Shown here: positions 1 to 9,625 of the stretch, in pieces
Layout of the letters: each line of letters starts with the position of its first letter
Numbering within the stretch: the stretch's first letter is position 1
Assembly: GCF_900009135.1 (NCBI RefSeq)
Contig: NZ_LT797701.1
Location: 857,974 to 921,973 of the forward strand
Source: Planktothrix sp. PCC 11201
Lineage (GTDB): Bacteria > Cyanobacteriota > Cyanobacteriia > Cyanobacteriales > Microcoleaceae
Length of the DNA: 64,000 nt
Direction: 5' to 3'
Made by a program: the position numbers and the translations under genes
The notes under the pieces: model-generated
The model's input: only the letters and a program-made list of their open reading frames with translations
Told to the model about the DNA's origin: nothing
The model's database searches: none

Positions 1-559
1 AATAATTCGCTGCTAACACCAAGCCAATCAAACTACCAATTAAGAGTGCCCCTCCGGCAAAGCCGAGACCGGAACTATCGGCAAGAAAATCCCCCAAAGC
101 CGTACCTAAAGTATTTGAAATGAGAATAGCAGTCCAATACAATATTTCAACTTTAAGGGTATTGATATTGTTAACGGATAGAGTGCCAAAACTAAATTTC
201 CAGAACGCAAAAATAGCTAAGAGAATGGTAATTAAAATTAGAGATCCCGTGGCGTAGCCGAGCCCTAACGTCCGATCCATGTAATCTGATATCGTTGTAC
301 CAGCGGTGCTAGTTGAAAGGATGACCGTCCAATACAATAATGGGTTATAGCTTTTCGATACTAATTGAATCACAAGAGTGACTAAAAATATCCCAATCAA
401 GATCAAAGAACTAGCCGCATAGCCCACATTAAGTGTCATGGATAAAAGATCACCTGCTGTTTCTCCCAAAGTCGTTGCACATATTTTCATAATCCAAAAG
501 AGTGCAGTGATATGGGGGATTTTACCCATGCCTGTCCCGACTTGCTGTTGAGCAACCAT
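1..559 (-). CDS. COG4705-like multi-pass membrane protein (3' part outside window)
   Basis: The reading frame opens with ATG at 557-559 and runs leftward off the window edge, so only the first 186 residues are visible. They are almost entirely hydrophobic and contain three related units, each with a small-residue segment ending in Gly-Asp or Ser-Asp (LGETAGD, AGTTISD, LGTALGD) followed by a Gly-rich membrane helix. This internal repetition is typical of the uncharacterised membrane-anchored COG4705 family, for which I know no firm function. The repeats suggest inner-membrane topology by tandem duplication. No clear ribosome binding site precedes the start. It shares orientation with secA but is separated from it by 314 bases with a terminator-like hairpin, so it is probably an independent unit. 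Family assignment is from pattern recall only. Confidence 0.7.
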   Translation of the reverse strand, partial: MVAQQQVGTGMGKIPHITALFWIMKICATTLGETAGDLLSMTLNVGYAASSLILIGIFLVTLVIQLVSKSYNPLLYWTVILSTSTAGTTISDYMDRTLGLGYATGSLILITILLAIFAFWKFSFGTLSVNNINTLKVEILYWTAILISNTLGTALGDFLADSSGLGFAGGALLIGSLIGLVLAANY

Positions 560-715
560 ACTATTAATAAATAATCTCAATTGTTAATCTTATTATTCTG
601 TCATATTCATTGTGAAGCGGGCTGTTTTCTAAGTAAACTCTTACCTGAATTGTTTCCGACTTAATCAGGGATTAAAATTCTTTAATCTGGATCACTTTTC
701 CCTGAATTCTAAATA

Positions 716-766
716 GAAAAAACACCTGGGAGTCTGGCCGAGTTTCGACCCCAAGTGCTTTTTCTT
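716..766 (-). terminator. Rho-independent terminator downstream of secA
   Basis: On the minus strand an imperfect stem (CACTTGGGGTC pairing with GACTCCCAGGTG, one wobble and one bulge) is followed by a run of six T. It lies about 110 bases past the secA stop. The wobble favours minus-strand RNA. The rest of the 560-873 gap holds nothing I recognise. Confidence 0.6.
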
Positions 767-873
767 TATTAATCTCACTCCTCACACTCCTCAAATATAC
801 ACGATTATTTGGGGATGTCAAGGAAAAACTGAAAAATAAAATTTCCAGCCAGGATCAAAAACACTTCAAATCC

Positions 874-3657
874 TTAGACAACAGACGGTTGAGGCTGGAA
901 TTGGAACATGGAATAGATGACGTTTCGGCGAATATCGGTCATCATATCTAAGAACAATTCATATCCCTCGCTCTTATATTCAATTAAGGGATCTTTTTGT
1001 CCATAACTCCGTAAACCGACGGACTCCCGCAGCGCGTCCATTTGTTGTAAATGTTCCCGCCATAAGGTATCAATTTGTTGGAGAATGAAGAAGCGCTCCG
1101 CTTCGCGCATTAACCCGGCTCGAATTTGATTGACTTGGTTTTCCTTGAGATCATAGGCATTGCGTAACTGTTCATGCAGGAAGGTTTTAATTTCATCTAC
1201 GGATAAATCCATCAATTGTTCGGCGGTCAAATCCGCTAAAAGATAAACAAATTCCTTGGCTTTCACCACCAAATTTTCTAAATCCCATTCTTCCGAAGGT
1301 AAGTCAGGATTAATATAGGCTTCCACGATATCATCCATGGTTTGTTCGCCGTATTTAATCACTTGTTCTTTCAAATCTTGCCCTTCCAAAACCCGTCGCC
1401 GTTCAGCATAAATTGCCCGCCGTTGGTTGTTCATTACCTCGTCATATTCAAATACCTGTTTACGGATATCGTAATAGTAGGTTTCAACTTTTCGTTGGGC
1501 ATTTTCCAGCGATCGGGTTAATAATTTAGACTCAATGGGCATATCTTCATCCACATTAAAAGCATCCATTAATCCGGCAACTCGATCGCCCCCAAAAATC
1601 CGTAATAAATTATCCTGTAAACTCAGGAAAAACCGCGTGGAACCCGGATCACCCTGTCGTCCAGCCCGTCCTCGCAATTGATTATCAATCCGGCGGGACT
1701 CATGGCGTTCGGTTCCGATCACATGGAGTCCACCATATTCCACCACCTCGTTATGTTCCCGTTTAGTGAAGTTTTCGTACTCATGAACGATCAAGTTATA
1801 GACCTCGCGCAATTTTTGAATCACCGGGTCAGTGGTGGGAGCTTTTTCCGAAGCCACCGCTAATAAATCCTCCGCCTGTAACTCGGGTAAACTGCGTTCT
1901 CCATGAACTCCCACGGCAAAATCAACCGCATCTTTTAGTTTTTGTTCGGTGGATTTGGATAATTCGGTGGGGAATAATTGGGTCGAAACTTTCCAGGTTT
2001 TGGATTTTTTACTCTGATCAAATCCCTGGGCGGCGGGGCGACGGCTACCCGATACTCCAGCAATTACTAATTCCCTTTCATCATCGGGTTTAACAATTTT
2101 CGGCATCAAATACTCGCGCATTTTTAGCCGTCCCATAAATTCCGCATTTCCCCCCAAAATAATATCTGTTCCCCGTCCGGCCATATTCGTAGAAATGGTC
2201 ACAGCCCCTTTGCGTCCGGCTTGAGCAATAATTTCCGATTCCCGTTCTACGTTTTCCGGTTTAGCATTTAATAAATTATGGGGAATTTTGCGTTGTTGTA
2301 ATAAATTCGAGAGAATTTCTGATTTTTCGACACTCGTTGTTCCGACTAAAACCGGGCGCCCTTCTTTATGTAAATCCGCACATTCTTCAGCAATGGAAGT
2401 CCATTTTCCTTCTTCAGTTTTATACACCACATCGGGTAAATCTTCCCGTCCGGTAATGCGGTTGGTGGGAATAATCGTAACTTGCAGCTTATAGATGCGC
2501 TCAAATTCGGCTTCTTCGGTTTTGGCGGTTCCGGTCATCCCCGATAATTTCGGATATAACAGGAAGAAATTCTGATAGGTAATGGTGGCTAAAGTTTGGG
2601 TTTCCGGTTGAATATCCACCCGTTCTTTAGCTTCAATGGCTTGGTGTAACCCGTCACTCCAACGACGTCCGGGCATCACCCGTCCGGTAAATTCATCCAC
2701 GATAATGACTTCCCCATTACCGATAATATAGTTGACGTCTTTAATAAATAATTCTTTGGCTTTTAAGGCATTAAAAACAAAGTGCGCCCAAGGATCATTC
2801 GGGTCATATAAATCTTGAACTCCAAATAGTTCTTCCGCCCGGGCAAACCCTTCATCGGTCATCAAAACATTACGGCCTTTTTCATCGACTTCATAATGTT
2901 CTTCTTTTTGCATCATTTGGGCAACTTCTGCCGCCCGCATATATTTTTGGCTGGGACGTTCCACCTGACCAGAAATAATTAAAGGAGTGCGGGCTTCATC
3001 GACTAACACCGAGTCCACTTCGTCAATAATGCAATAGTTAAACACCCGTTGCACCACTTCATCCATGGAGGTCGCCATGTTGTCCCGCAGGTAGTCAAAC
3101 CCCATTTCACTGTTTGTCCCGTAGGTAATATCACAGTTATAGTTTTTCTGCCGTTGGTCGGGACTCATTTCTTGCTGAATCAGCCCCACACTCAGCCCCA
3201 GGAAGCGATGGATTTGTCCCATCCATTCCGCATCCCGTCGGGCGAGATAATCGTTAACGGTGATGACGTGAACCCCCTTTCCAGCCAAGGCGTTCAGGTA
3301 GGCCGGAAGGGTGGAAACTAGGGTTTTTCCCTCCCCGGTTTTCATCTCGGCAATTTGCCCTGTATGGAGAATAATCCCCCCTAGGAGTTGGACGTCAAAG
3401 TGTCGCATCCCCAAAACTCTCTTTCCGGCTTCCCTGACAACGGCAAACGCTTCTGGGAGAATTTCATCCAGGATTAGGTTTTCCTCGTCTCGGTTTTTGG
3501 CTTTGGCTAATTTTTCTTTAAATTCTCCTGTCTTGGCCCGCAATTGTTCATCCGAGAGGCTTTGAATTTCTTCCTCTAAAATGTTGATATCCGTGACAAG
3601 AGGCTGATATTTTTTAAGTTTACGCGCATTCGGATCACCTAACAGAGCTTTTAACAT
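874..3657 (-). CDS. secA: Preprotein translocase ATPase SecA
   Basis: SecA drives export of unfolded preproteins through SecYEG in the plasma and thylakoid membranes by ATP hydrolysis. The 927-residue length fits cyanobacterial SecA. Walker A is GEGKT at residues 108-112 and Walker B is DEVD at 212-215. Motifs of the second nucleotide domain ([39 protein letters not shown]) are present. Between [10 protein letters not shown] and [12 protein letters not shown] lies a longer stretch than in enterobacterial SecA, as is usual in cyanobacteria and plastids. The C-terminus ends QFQPQPSVV without the Cys-rich zinc-binding SecB tail. The start [10 protein letters not shown] is the normal family start. 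The gene is monocistronic-looking: the upstream ABC gene ends 101 bases away, and a terminator follows. Confidence 0.98.
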   Translation of the reverse strand: MLKALLGDPNARKLKKYQPLVTDINILEEEIQSLSDEQLRAKTGEFKEKLAKAKNRDEENLILDEILPEAFAVVREAGKRVLGMRHFDVQLLGGIILHTGQIAEMKTGEGKTLVSTLPAYLNALAGKGVHVITVNDYLARRDAEWMGQIHRFLGLSVGLIQQEMSPDQRQKNYNCDITYGTNSEMGFDYLRDNMATSMDEVVQRVFNYCIIDEVDSVLVDEARTPLIISGQVERPSQKYMRAAEVAQMMQKEEHYEVDEKGRNVLMTDEGFARAEELFGVQDLYDPNDPWAHFVFNALKAKELFIKDVNYIIGNGEVIIVDEFTGRVMPGRRWSDGLHQAIEAKERVDIQPETQTLATITYQNFFLLYPKLSGMTGTAKTEEAEFERIYKLQVTIIPTNRITGREDLPDVVYKTEEGKWTSIAEECADLHKEGRPVLVGTTSVEKSEILSNLLQQRKIPHNLLNAKPENVERESEIIAQAGRKGAVTISTNMAGRGTDIILGGNAEFMGRLKMREYLMPKIVKPDDERELVIAGVSGSRRPAAQGFDQSKKSKTWKVSTQLFPTELSKSTEQKLKDAVDFAVGVHGERSLPELQAEDLLAVASEKAPTTDPVIQKLREVYNLIVHEYENFTKREHNEVVEYGGLHVIGTERHESRRIDNQLRGRAGRQGDPGSTRFFLSLQDNLLRIFGGDRVAGLMDAFNVDEDMPIESKLLTRSLENAQRKVETYYYDIRKQVFEYDEVMNNQRRAIYAERRRVLEGQDLKEQVIKYGEQTMDDIVEAYINPDLPSEEWDLENLVVKAKEFVYLLADLTAEQLMDLSVDEIKTFLHEQLRNAYDLKENQVNQIRAGLMREAERFFILQQIDTLWREHLQQMDALRESVGLRSYGQKDPLIEYKSEGYELFLDMMTDIRRNVIYSMFQFQPQPSVV

Positions 3658-3758
3658 GGCAAGAGCAGGATATGGTTACGAAAATTTATAGTTTTGAATA
3701 AATCATTGTTGATTCTAGCATTTCCTGGCTGCATCTGGTTCACCTGACACTGAAGGCC

Positions 3759-5528
3759 CTAATTTAAGCCGGACTGTACCCGCCATAAACCCGCATAAAT
3801 ACCCGGTGCTTCTAAGAGGTTTTCATGGGTTCCTGACTCAACTAATTTTCCCTGTTCCATTACATAAATACAGTCGGCATTTCTAACCGTTGAAAGCCGA
3901 TGGGCGATCGCAATTGTTGTTCGATTTTTGGTAATCTTTTCTAAGGAGCGTTGAATGGCGGCTTCGGTTTCATTATCTACGGCCGATGTGGCTTCATCTA
4001 AGATTAAGATGGGAGGGTTTTTTAAGACAGCCCGGGCTATAGCAATTCTTTGTCGCTGTCCCCCGGATAGTTTCTGACCTCGTTCTCCGACAATGGTCTC
4101 ATATCTATTGGGTAAATCCCGAATAAATTCATCGGCTTCGGCGATTTTTGCGGCTTCAATAATATCAGTTAAGGACGCATCAAAACTACCATAGGCAATA
4201 TTTTCGGCAACGGTTCCATGAAACAGAAAAACATCCTGACTGACTAACCCAATAGCTTTGCGTAAATCCTCTAATTTCAAACGGTTTAATTCGATGCCAT
4301 CTATCGTAATTACCCCAGCATTAATTTCATATAACCGCAATAATAATTTCACCAAGGTACTTTTTCCCGACCCCGTAGCACCCACAATGGCAATGGTTTT
4401 TCCGGCGGGAATTTTCAGGGATAAATCTTGAATAATCTGATTGCGATTTTGATAGGAAAAATATACGTTTTTAAATTCTATTTCTCCTCTAACTGAAACG
4501 ACAGGTAGGGCAATATCCCCCGGATGAATTTCTATCGGAGTATCCAATAAATTCATCACCCGGTTAATAGAAGCCATCGCCCGTTGATATTGATCAAAGG
4601 TATCTCCCAGGCGGGTTAATGGCCATAATAACCGTTGGGTAATAAATACTAAAACGCTATAGGTTCCGACGGCTAAAGCCCCAGAAGTGACCTGTAAACC
4701 GCCTAATAGTAAAGTAGCAATAAATCCAAATAAAATTAAACTTCTAATTACCGGAACATAGGCAGAAGATAGGGTAATTGCTCGGCGATTACTTTGGCGA
4801 TAGGCTTCACTATGTTCGGTAATTCTTTGGATTTCATACTGTTCGGCGGTAAAACTTTTAATAGTCGTAATACCACCCAAATTATTTGCCAGTTGTCCAT
4901 TCAGTAACCCCACTTTTTCCCGGACATCGGCATAACGGGGGGCGAGTAATTTCTGGAACCAAACCGAACCCCAAACAATAAACGGCATCGGTAACATTGC
5001 CCACCAAGCCACAGTTGGTGCTAAAATAAAGAAGGCTGCTCCAATTACAATTACCGTGGTAATGACTTGGATAATTTCATTCGCCCCCATATCCAAAAAC
5101 CTTTCTAACTGGTTAATGTCATCATTTAAAATTGACATTAAACCGCCACTACTGCGTTCTTCAAAATAGGCTAATTCTAAGTTTTGTAAATGTCCATAGG
5201 CATCTAATCTGAGATTATGTTGTAAGGTTTGGGCTAAATTTCGCCACAATACTTTATAGGCATATTCAAAAACCGATTCTAAACTCCAGATAATTAAGCT
5301 CAAAAACGATAACATTAACAATTGATTAAACGCCCCTTGAATCCCCCACTGGGACAGGAAGGAAACCTGGGGGTTAATTACCACATCAACGGCCCATCCA
5401 ATTAATACCGGAGGGGCTAAATCAAAGACTTTATTTAAAACCGAATAAACCGTTGCTAACCCAATCGTTTTTTGATAGGGACGAGCATAAACTAGAAACC
5501 GTTTTAAGGGATGATTCAGTTGAGACAA
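3759..5528 (-). CDS. ABC transporter, fused permease-ATPase (MsbA/multidrug exporter type)
   Basis: A half-size exporter working as a homodimer in the cytoplasmic membrane. About six transmembrane helices occupy residues 20-310. The nucleotide-binding domain follows: Walker A GATGSGKST at 383-391, signature LSGGQ at 487-491, Walker B ILILDE at 507-512, and the switch His in AHRLST at 543. All catalytic positions are intact, so it should be an active ATPase. Substrate cannot be read from sequence: lipid, glycolipid, peptide and drug exporters share this architecture. Length of 589 residues is standard. It lies between secA and the signalling block in the same direction, but gaps of about 100 bases on both sides give no strong operon argument. 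Confidence 0.9.
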   Translation of the reverse strand: MSQLNHPLKRFLVYARPYQKTIGLATVYSVLNKVFDLAPPVLIGWAVDVVINPQVSFLSQWGIQGAFNQLLMLSFLSLIIWSLESVFEYAYKVLWRNLAQTLQHNLRLDAYGHLQNLELAYFEERSSGGLMSILNDDINQLERFLDMGANEIIQVITTVIVIGAAFFILAPTVAWWAMLPMPFIVWGSVWFQKLLAPRYADVREKVGLLNGQLANNLGGITTIKSFTAEQYEIQRITEHSEAYRQSNRRAITLSSAYVPVIRSLILFGFIATLLLGGLQVTSGALAVGTYSVLVFITQRLLWPLTRLGDTFDQYQRAMASINRVMNLLDTPIEIHPGDIALPVVSVRGEIEFKNVYFSYQNRNQIIQDLSLKIPAGKTIAIVGATGSGKSTLVKLLLRLYEINAGVITIDGIELNRLKLEDLRKAIGLVSQDVFLFHGTVAENIAYGSFDASLTDIIEAAKIAEADEFIRDLPNRYETIVGERGQKLSGGQRQRIAIARAVLKNPPILILDEATSAVDNETEAAIQRSLEKITKNRTTIAIAHRLSTVRNADCIYVMEQGKLVESGTHENLLEAPGIYAGLWRVQSGLN

Positions 5529-5597
5529 GGGACAATCCTAAAATTACGACATCTCTATTCTATAGTAATCGGTAATCAATTTATTCCCTATTGCTTA

Positions 5598-5627
5598 TTC
5601 GTAATTCTTAATTCGTAATTCTTAATT
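5598..5627. repeat. Short tandem repeat of a 14-mer built from TTCGTAA/TTCTTAA heptamers
   Basis: Two tandem copies of a 14-base unit lie just before the diguanylate cyclase stop codon. They belong to the tandem heptamer repeats common in filamentous cyanobacteria; related tracts occur at 9011 and 14283. No function is evident. Confidence 0.6.
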
Positions 5628-5629
5628 CC

Positions 5630-7069
5630 TTAAATCGATTGAGTCACAATCCGATTTCTCCCTTGTTGTTTGGCTTGATATAAGGCATCATCTGCCAATT
5701 TAATTAATAATTGTGAGGAGTTTTTTTCCGTTGGAACTAAAGTTGATATTCCTAAACTAAGGGTGAGAAATTCACTGACTTGGGATTGGGAGTGGGGAAT
5801 ATTTAACTCCCGAATGGCGTTCTGAATTTTTGTGGCTATTTGTAAGGCTTCGACTAAACGGCTTCGGGTCATAATCACCACAAATTCTTCTCCCCCATAA
5901 CGGGCGAGTAGATTTCCGTGGGATTGAATCACTTGGTTAATAGCTTTAGCGACTTTTTTAAGACAATCATCTCCTTCTAAATGACCATAGGTATCATTGT
6001 AGGCTTTGAAATAATCCACATCAGATAAAATTAAGGAAATTGGTTGCTTATCCTGTTTATTTCTCAGCCATTCTTGATTTAAAAACTGCTCAAAACAATG
6101 ACGGTTAGCAATTTGAGTTAACCCATCTAATCTAGCTAAACGAGATAGGTCTATTTCCATCTGTTTTCGTTCGGTGATATCTCGAATCGCAATAGAAAAT
6201 CCATCCCCAAGTTTTACGGCAATAAAATGATACCAACCTTGATTATTTTTGCCTTTATAAAAAATATCCTCAATCAGAGGGACTCCAGTTTCTACTAAAT
6301 TAACAAATTTTTGAAATAGATTAATATCTATTTGTTTTAACATTTTTTTTAAAATAATTTTACCCTGTAAATTATATCGTTCTCTGCTCAAAAGTTGGCT
6401 AATAACCGGATTAATGACTAAACACCGAAAATCCATAATTTCTCCATTTGTGGGTTCTCTCACCGACTGAAAGGCTGCAATTCCATCCATGGAAGTATTT
6501 AAAACACTTTGAATTAAAGCGCGAGATTGATATAAAATTTCCTCGGTTTCTTTGCGTCGGATAATTTCTGCTTGTAATTCTTGTTCTTTAACTAAACGTT
6601 GTTGAATTTCGATTTTTAAGCGATGTTCCTGGGCTTGACGGTATCTAATTTCGGCTTGTAACTGTTGTTTTTGTCTTTGAATGGTAAACTGAGTTTCAAT
6701 CCGGGCAATAACTTCTTCGACTTGAAAGGGTTTACTAATATAATCAACCCCCCCTACTTCAAAGGCTTTGACTTTATCCCAGACTTCGTTTAAACCACTA
6801 ATAAAAATAATTGGAATTTCCTCAGTCTGAGGATCACTTTTGAGTTTGTGACACACTTCATACCCATCCATATCCGGCATTTTAATATCTAATAAAATTA
6901 AATCCGGTGGTGAAGATTGTATGGCTCTTAAGGCTGACGTTCCATTAATCGCTTGACGAATTTTATAGCCTTGGTGTTTAAGAATTTCTGATAAAACTCT
7001 TAAATTTTCAAGTTTATCGTCTATAATTAAGATTCCACCGTGATATTTTTTTTGGTCTCTAATATTCAT
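5630..7069 (-). CDS. Response regulator with diguanylate cyclase (REC - coiled coil - PAS-like - GGDEF)
   Basis: Predicted to make cyclic di-GMP in response to phosphorylation. The receiver domain (about residues 10-125) has the acidic pair DD, phospho-acceptor Asp61 (ILLDIKMP) and Lys113. A coiled coil and a PAS-like segment follow (about 180-300), then a GGDEF domain with active-site GGEEF at 392-396. The usual RxxD inhibitory site before GGEEF is absent (SHGN there), so product inhibition through it is not expected. I chose ATG at 7067-7069 (MNIRDQKK) rather than an upstream in-frame start at 7108, because it overlaps the preceding kinase stop by 11 bases in the compact ATGAATATTAG junction. 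Probably translationally coupled to the hybrid kinase and its likely output partner. Confidence 0.9.
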   Translation of the reverse strand: MNIRDQKKYHGGILIIDDKLENLRVLSEILKHQGYKIRQAINGTSALRAIQSSPPDLILLDIKMPDMDGYEVCHKLKSDPQTEEIPIIFISGLNEVWDKVKAFEVGGVDYISKPFQVEEVIARIETQFTIQRQKQQLQAEIRYRQAQEHRLKIEIQQRLVKEQELQAEIIRRKETEEILYQSRALIQSVLNTSMDGIAAFQSVREPTNGEIMDFRCLVINPVISQLLSRERYNLQGKIILKKMLKQIDINLFQKFVNLVETGVPLIEDIFYKGKNNQGWYHFIAVKLGDGFSIAIRDITERKQMEIDLSRLARLDGLTQIANRHCFEQFLNQEWLRNKQDKQPISLILSDVDYFKAYNDTYGHLEGDDCLKKVAKAINQVIQSHGNLLARYGGEEFVVIMTRSRLVEALQIATKIQNAIRELNIPHSQSQVSEFLTLSLGISTLVPTEKNSSQLLIKLADDALYQAKQQGRNRIVTQSI

Positions 7070-8996
7070 TAGCTTTGATTTTTTGAATAAGATTAAAAAT
7101 TTGGTCAATCCTATAATTACAGACTAAATCGGTTAAAGCCTGGGATAGACCTGCCTGTTCCGAAGGGATTTCTTGAATTAAATCTAAAACTAAATCATAA
7201 TCTAAATCAATACTCGCTTGATACAGTTCCTCAACCCAAACGGAGGGCATTTTGTTAAAGCTCTCATGGGTGAGAATAGAATTGGGGGGTTTGAACAGGT
7301 TTGGGGCGGGTTCACCTGTATAAATGTACTCAAGACCTAGATATTTTTCCATCATCTCAAAAATATGAAATTCCCGAAAGGGTTTTCTGATAAAATCATC
7401 ACAACCCATCGCAAGAACCTGGGCTGTTTGTTCTTCTAAAACACTCGCCGTAACCGCAATAATCACCGTGGAACTGCCCTGGGAATCACTTTTAATCTGT
7501 TTTGTAGCTTCTGAACCACTCATAATCGGCATAATCATATCCATAAAAATTAAATTCGGTTTCCACCCTTGAAAAATTTCTACAGCTTCCCTTCCATTGG
7601 CAGCTTCTTTTAATTGAAATCCCAAGGGTTGAAGCAATTGGATTAATAATTTACGGTTAGAAATTTTATCATCAACAATTAATATTTTATAGACGGGTTG
7701 ATCGGCAACTAAACCGATGACTTGCTTGGGATAAAGTTGATGGGATAAATCAATATTTTCAATGGATTTAGCTTTAATATCAAAGGTAAAGGTTGTCCCA
7801 ATACCAACTTTAGAATTAACTTGAATTTCTCCCCCCATCAGTTGGACAAATTTCTGAGTAATTGATAGACCTAATCCGGTTCCTTCATCGGCTTTTTTTC
7901 CCGTTTGGGTCTGTGTAAAGGCTTGAAAAAGCTGATTCATTTCTTCGGGTTCAATTCCAACTCCCGTATCTTTGACGACAAAAATAAGTCGAATTTGTGG
8001 GGATGCAATTGGCTCACAAGCAACACTTAAATCTATGCCACCTTTTGAGGTAAACTTGAGAGCATTATTGAGTAAATTAATTAAAATCTGACGCAGTTTG
8101 ATTTGATCCGTACAGATATATTCAGGGACGGTTTCGGCACAGGTGAATTTTAAAAATAAGTTCTCATTTTCCGCTTTCAGGGAAAACATATCCTCTAAAT
8201 CTTGAAACAAATGATACAAATTAAAGTTAGTCTCATTTAAGGTTATTTTGCCCGCTTCAATTTTAGCTAAATCTAATAGTTGGTTAATTAAATTTAATAA
8301 GTGTTCACCACTTTGTAAAATGATCTTCACTTGTTCTTGATGTTCGGGAGAAAGGGTTGTGCTTCGATTCATTAATTGAGCAAAGCCTAAAATTGCATTC
8401 AGGGGCGATCGCAATTCATGACTCATATTTGCTAAAAAGGTACTTTTAGACTGGTTTGCAACTTCAGCAGCCTGTTTTGCCTGTTCTAATTCTGCGGTTC
8501 GTTCAGTAACTTTGTGTTCTAGGGAGATATTTAATTGTTGTAATTCTATATTTAATTCTTGTAATTTTTGATTTTGTTCTAAAAGTTGTTGTTCTTGAGT
8601 ATAGCGTCTTAATGCTTCTTGAACCGTTAAAATTAGGTCGGTTTCATCCCAAGGTTTGCTAATATAACGATACAAACTTGCTTGATTTACTACGTTACCC
8701 ACCGATTGAATATCCGCTTGTCCGGTTAACATTATTTTTAACATTTGAGGATAGTTTTGATGCAATTCAATTAATAACTCATCTCCCTGCAATCCTGACA
8801 TGATTTGATCGGAAATGACTAATGCGACTTCCAACCCTTCCTGGTATAATTCGGCAATCACTTCTAAGGCTTCTTCGCCACTTTCTGCTGATTCTAATTC
8901 ATAATTTTGAGGTAAATGCCGTTTGAGTTGTTCTTTGAGACTTTCTAAAATAACGGGTTCGTCATCTACACATAAAATTGCCAATTGTTTATTCAT
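7059..8996 (-). CDS. Hybrid sensor histidine kinase (REC - HisKA - HATPase - REC)
   Basis: A soluble kinase without membrane segments. The N-terminal receiver (residues 5-125) has acceptor Asp63 in VISDQIMSG and the LTGQAD segment, followed by a coiled coil (130-180). The HisKA box NMSHELRSPLN has His193. The ATPase domain shows the N-box (ILINLLNNALKF), DTGVGI and GTGLGL. A second receiver lies at about 432-550 with acceptor Asp in LIFMDMIMP. The tail after about 555 is family-unassigned. Receivers at both ends suggest it takes phosphate from one partner and passes it on. Its first receiver resembles the stand-alone receiver encoded immediately upstream. It overlaps the diguanylate cyclase gene, so the three genes form a probable phosphorelay operon. 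Confidence 0.92.
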   Translation of the reverse strand: MNKQLAILCVDDEPVILESLKEQLKRHLPQNYELESAESGEEALEVIAELYQEGLEVALVISDQIMSGLQGDELLIELHQNYPQMLKIMLTGQADIQSVGNVVNQASLYRYISKPWDETDLILTVQEALRRYTQEQQLLEQNQKLQELNIELQQLNISLEHKVTERTAELEQAKQAAEVANQSKSTFLANMSHELRSPLNAILGFAQLMNRSTTLSPEHQEQVKIILQSGEHLLNLINQLLDLAKIEAGKITLNETNFNLYHLFQDLEDMFSLKAENENLFLKFTCAETVPEYICTDQIKLRQILINLLNNALKFTSKGGIDLSVACEPIASPQIRLIFVVKDTGVGIEPEEMNQLFQAFTQTQTGKKADEGTGLGLSITQKFVQLMGGEIQVNSKVGIGTTFTFDIKAKSIENIDLSHQLYPKQVIGLVADQPVYKILIVDDKISNRKLLIQLLQPLGFQLKEAANGREAVEIFQGWKPNLIFMDMIMPIMSGSEATKQIKSDSQGSSTVIIAVTASVLEEQTAQVLAMGCDDFIRKPFREFHIFEMMEKYLGLEYIYTGEPAPNLFKPPNSILTHESFNKMPSVWVEELYQASIDLDYDLVLDLIQEIPSEQAGLSQALTDLVCNYRIDQIFNLIQKIKANEY

Positions 8997-9010
8997 AAAA
9001 AGGGAAGTGA

Positions 9011-9041
9011 GAATTACGAATTACGAATTACGAATTACGAA
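9011..9041. repeat. Tandem heptamer repeat (GAATTAC)4
   Basis: Four head-to-tail copies of GAATTAC plus a partial copy fill the gap between two genes of the signalling operon. Copy number of such tracts often varies between strains. No gene is disrupted. Confidence 0.8.
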
Positions 9042-9057
9042 TGGGTAATAACCTGAC

Positions 9058-9447
9058 TTATCCTAATGCTGATGCAATGGTTTGGGCTAATTCTTCTTCT
9101 GTCCAAGGTTTATAAATACAGCGATATAAATTAGCGTATTTTTGAGCCCGTTTGATGGCTTCTTCATCCGCTTGTCCAGTTAACATCACTTTGATAATTT
9201 TAGGAAAGCGACGATGAACTTCAATTAAAAATTCATCGCCTCGCATTTCTGGCATTAACCAATCAGAAACAATAATTAAGACTTCAATGGCTTCTTGTTG
9301 TAAATCTTCTATAATATCTAAGGCTTCCGGGGCACTTTCTGCCCCTTCATAGATATACTCATTACCAAATTTACGTTTAAGTTGTTCTAGGATACTTTCT
9401 AAAATAAACCCTTCATCATCTACACAAATAATTGCTTTTTCTACCAT
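9058..9447 (-). CDS. Single-domain response regulator (CheY-like receiver)
   Basis: At 129 residues this is a receiver domain alone. It has the acidic CVDDEG motif, the acceptor Asp in VSDWLMP (about residue 62), the switch Thr in MLTGQAD, and the conserved Lys-Pro in CIYKPW. No output domain follows, so it must act by protein contact or as a phosphate shuttle. It is similar along its length to the N-terminal receiver of the hybrid kinase 61 bases downstream, with the same GDEFLIE/GDELLIE and LTGQAD segments, which suggests an intra-operon duplication. It is likely the first gene of the three-gene relay, since a miniature element separates it from the kinase gene upstream. Confidence 0.9.
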   Translation of the reverse strand: MVEKAIICVDDEGFILESILEQLKRKFGNEYIYEGAESAPEALDIIEDLQQEAIEVLIIVSDWLMPEMRGDEFLIEVHRRFPKIIKVMLTGQADEEAIKRAQKYANLYRCIYKPWTEEELAQTIASALG

Positions 9448-9529
9448 GTTTTTATATCCTTGATTTTAATTAAGAGTTTTGGTATTAATTTTCAAACGGG
9501 TATCGGCATGGGTCGATTCTAACATAAAC

Positions 9530-9619
9530 AGGACTTACGCAAAACAACCCTATCTAGTAGGGGCGAACGGCCGTTCGCCCCTACAGATGGTGTATAATTG
9601 GGTATTCTGCGTAAGTCCT
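9530..9619. mobile_element. Miniature inverted-repeat element (MITE), about 90 bp
   Basis: Perfect 12-base terminal inverted repeats, AGGACTTACGCA at 9530-9541 and its complement at 9608-9619, enclose a perfect 28-base palindrome at 9557-9584 centred on CGGCCG. No coding capacity exists. Such non-autonomous elements are moved by a transposase elsewhere. A lone copy of the same terminal sequence occurs at 47228-47239. The central palindrome would also fold into a strong RNA hairpin between two signalling genes. Confidence 0.8.
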
Positions 9620-9625
9620 AATAAA

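Noticed and set aside
1678..3565. Open frames on the plus strand opposite secA
   Set aside because: Antisense shadows of a conserved gene without ribosome binding sites or family features.
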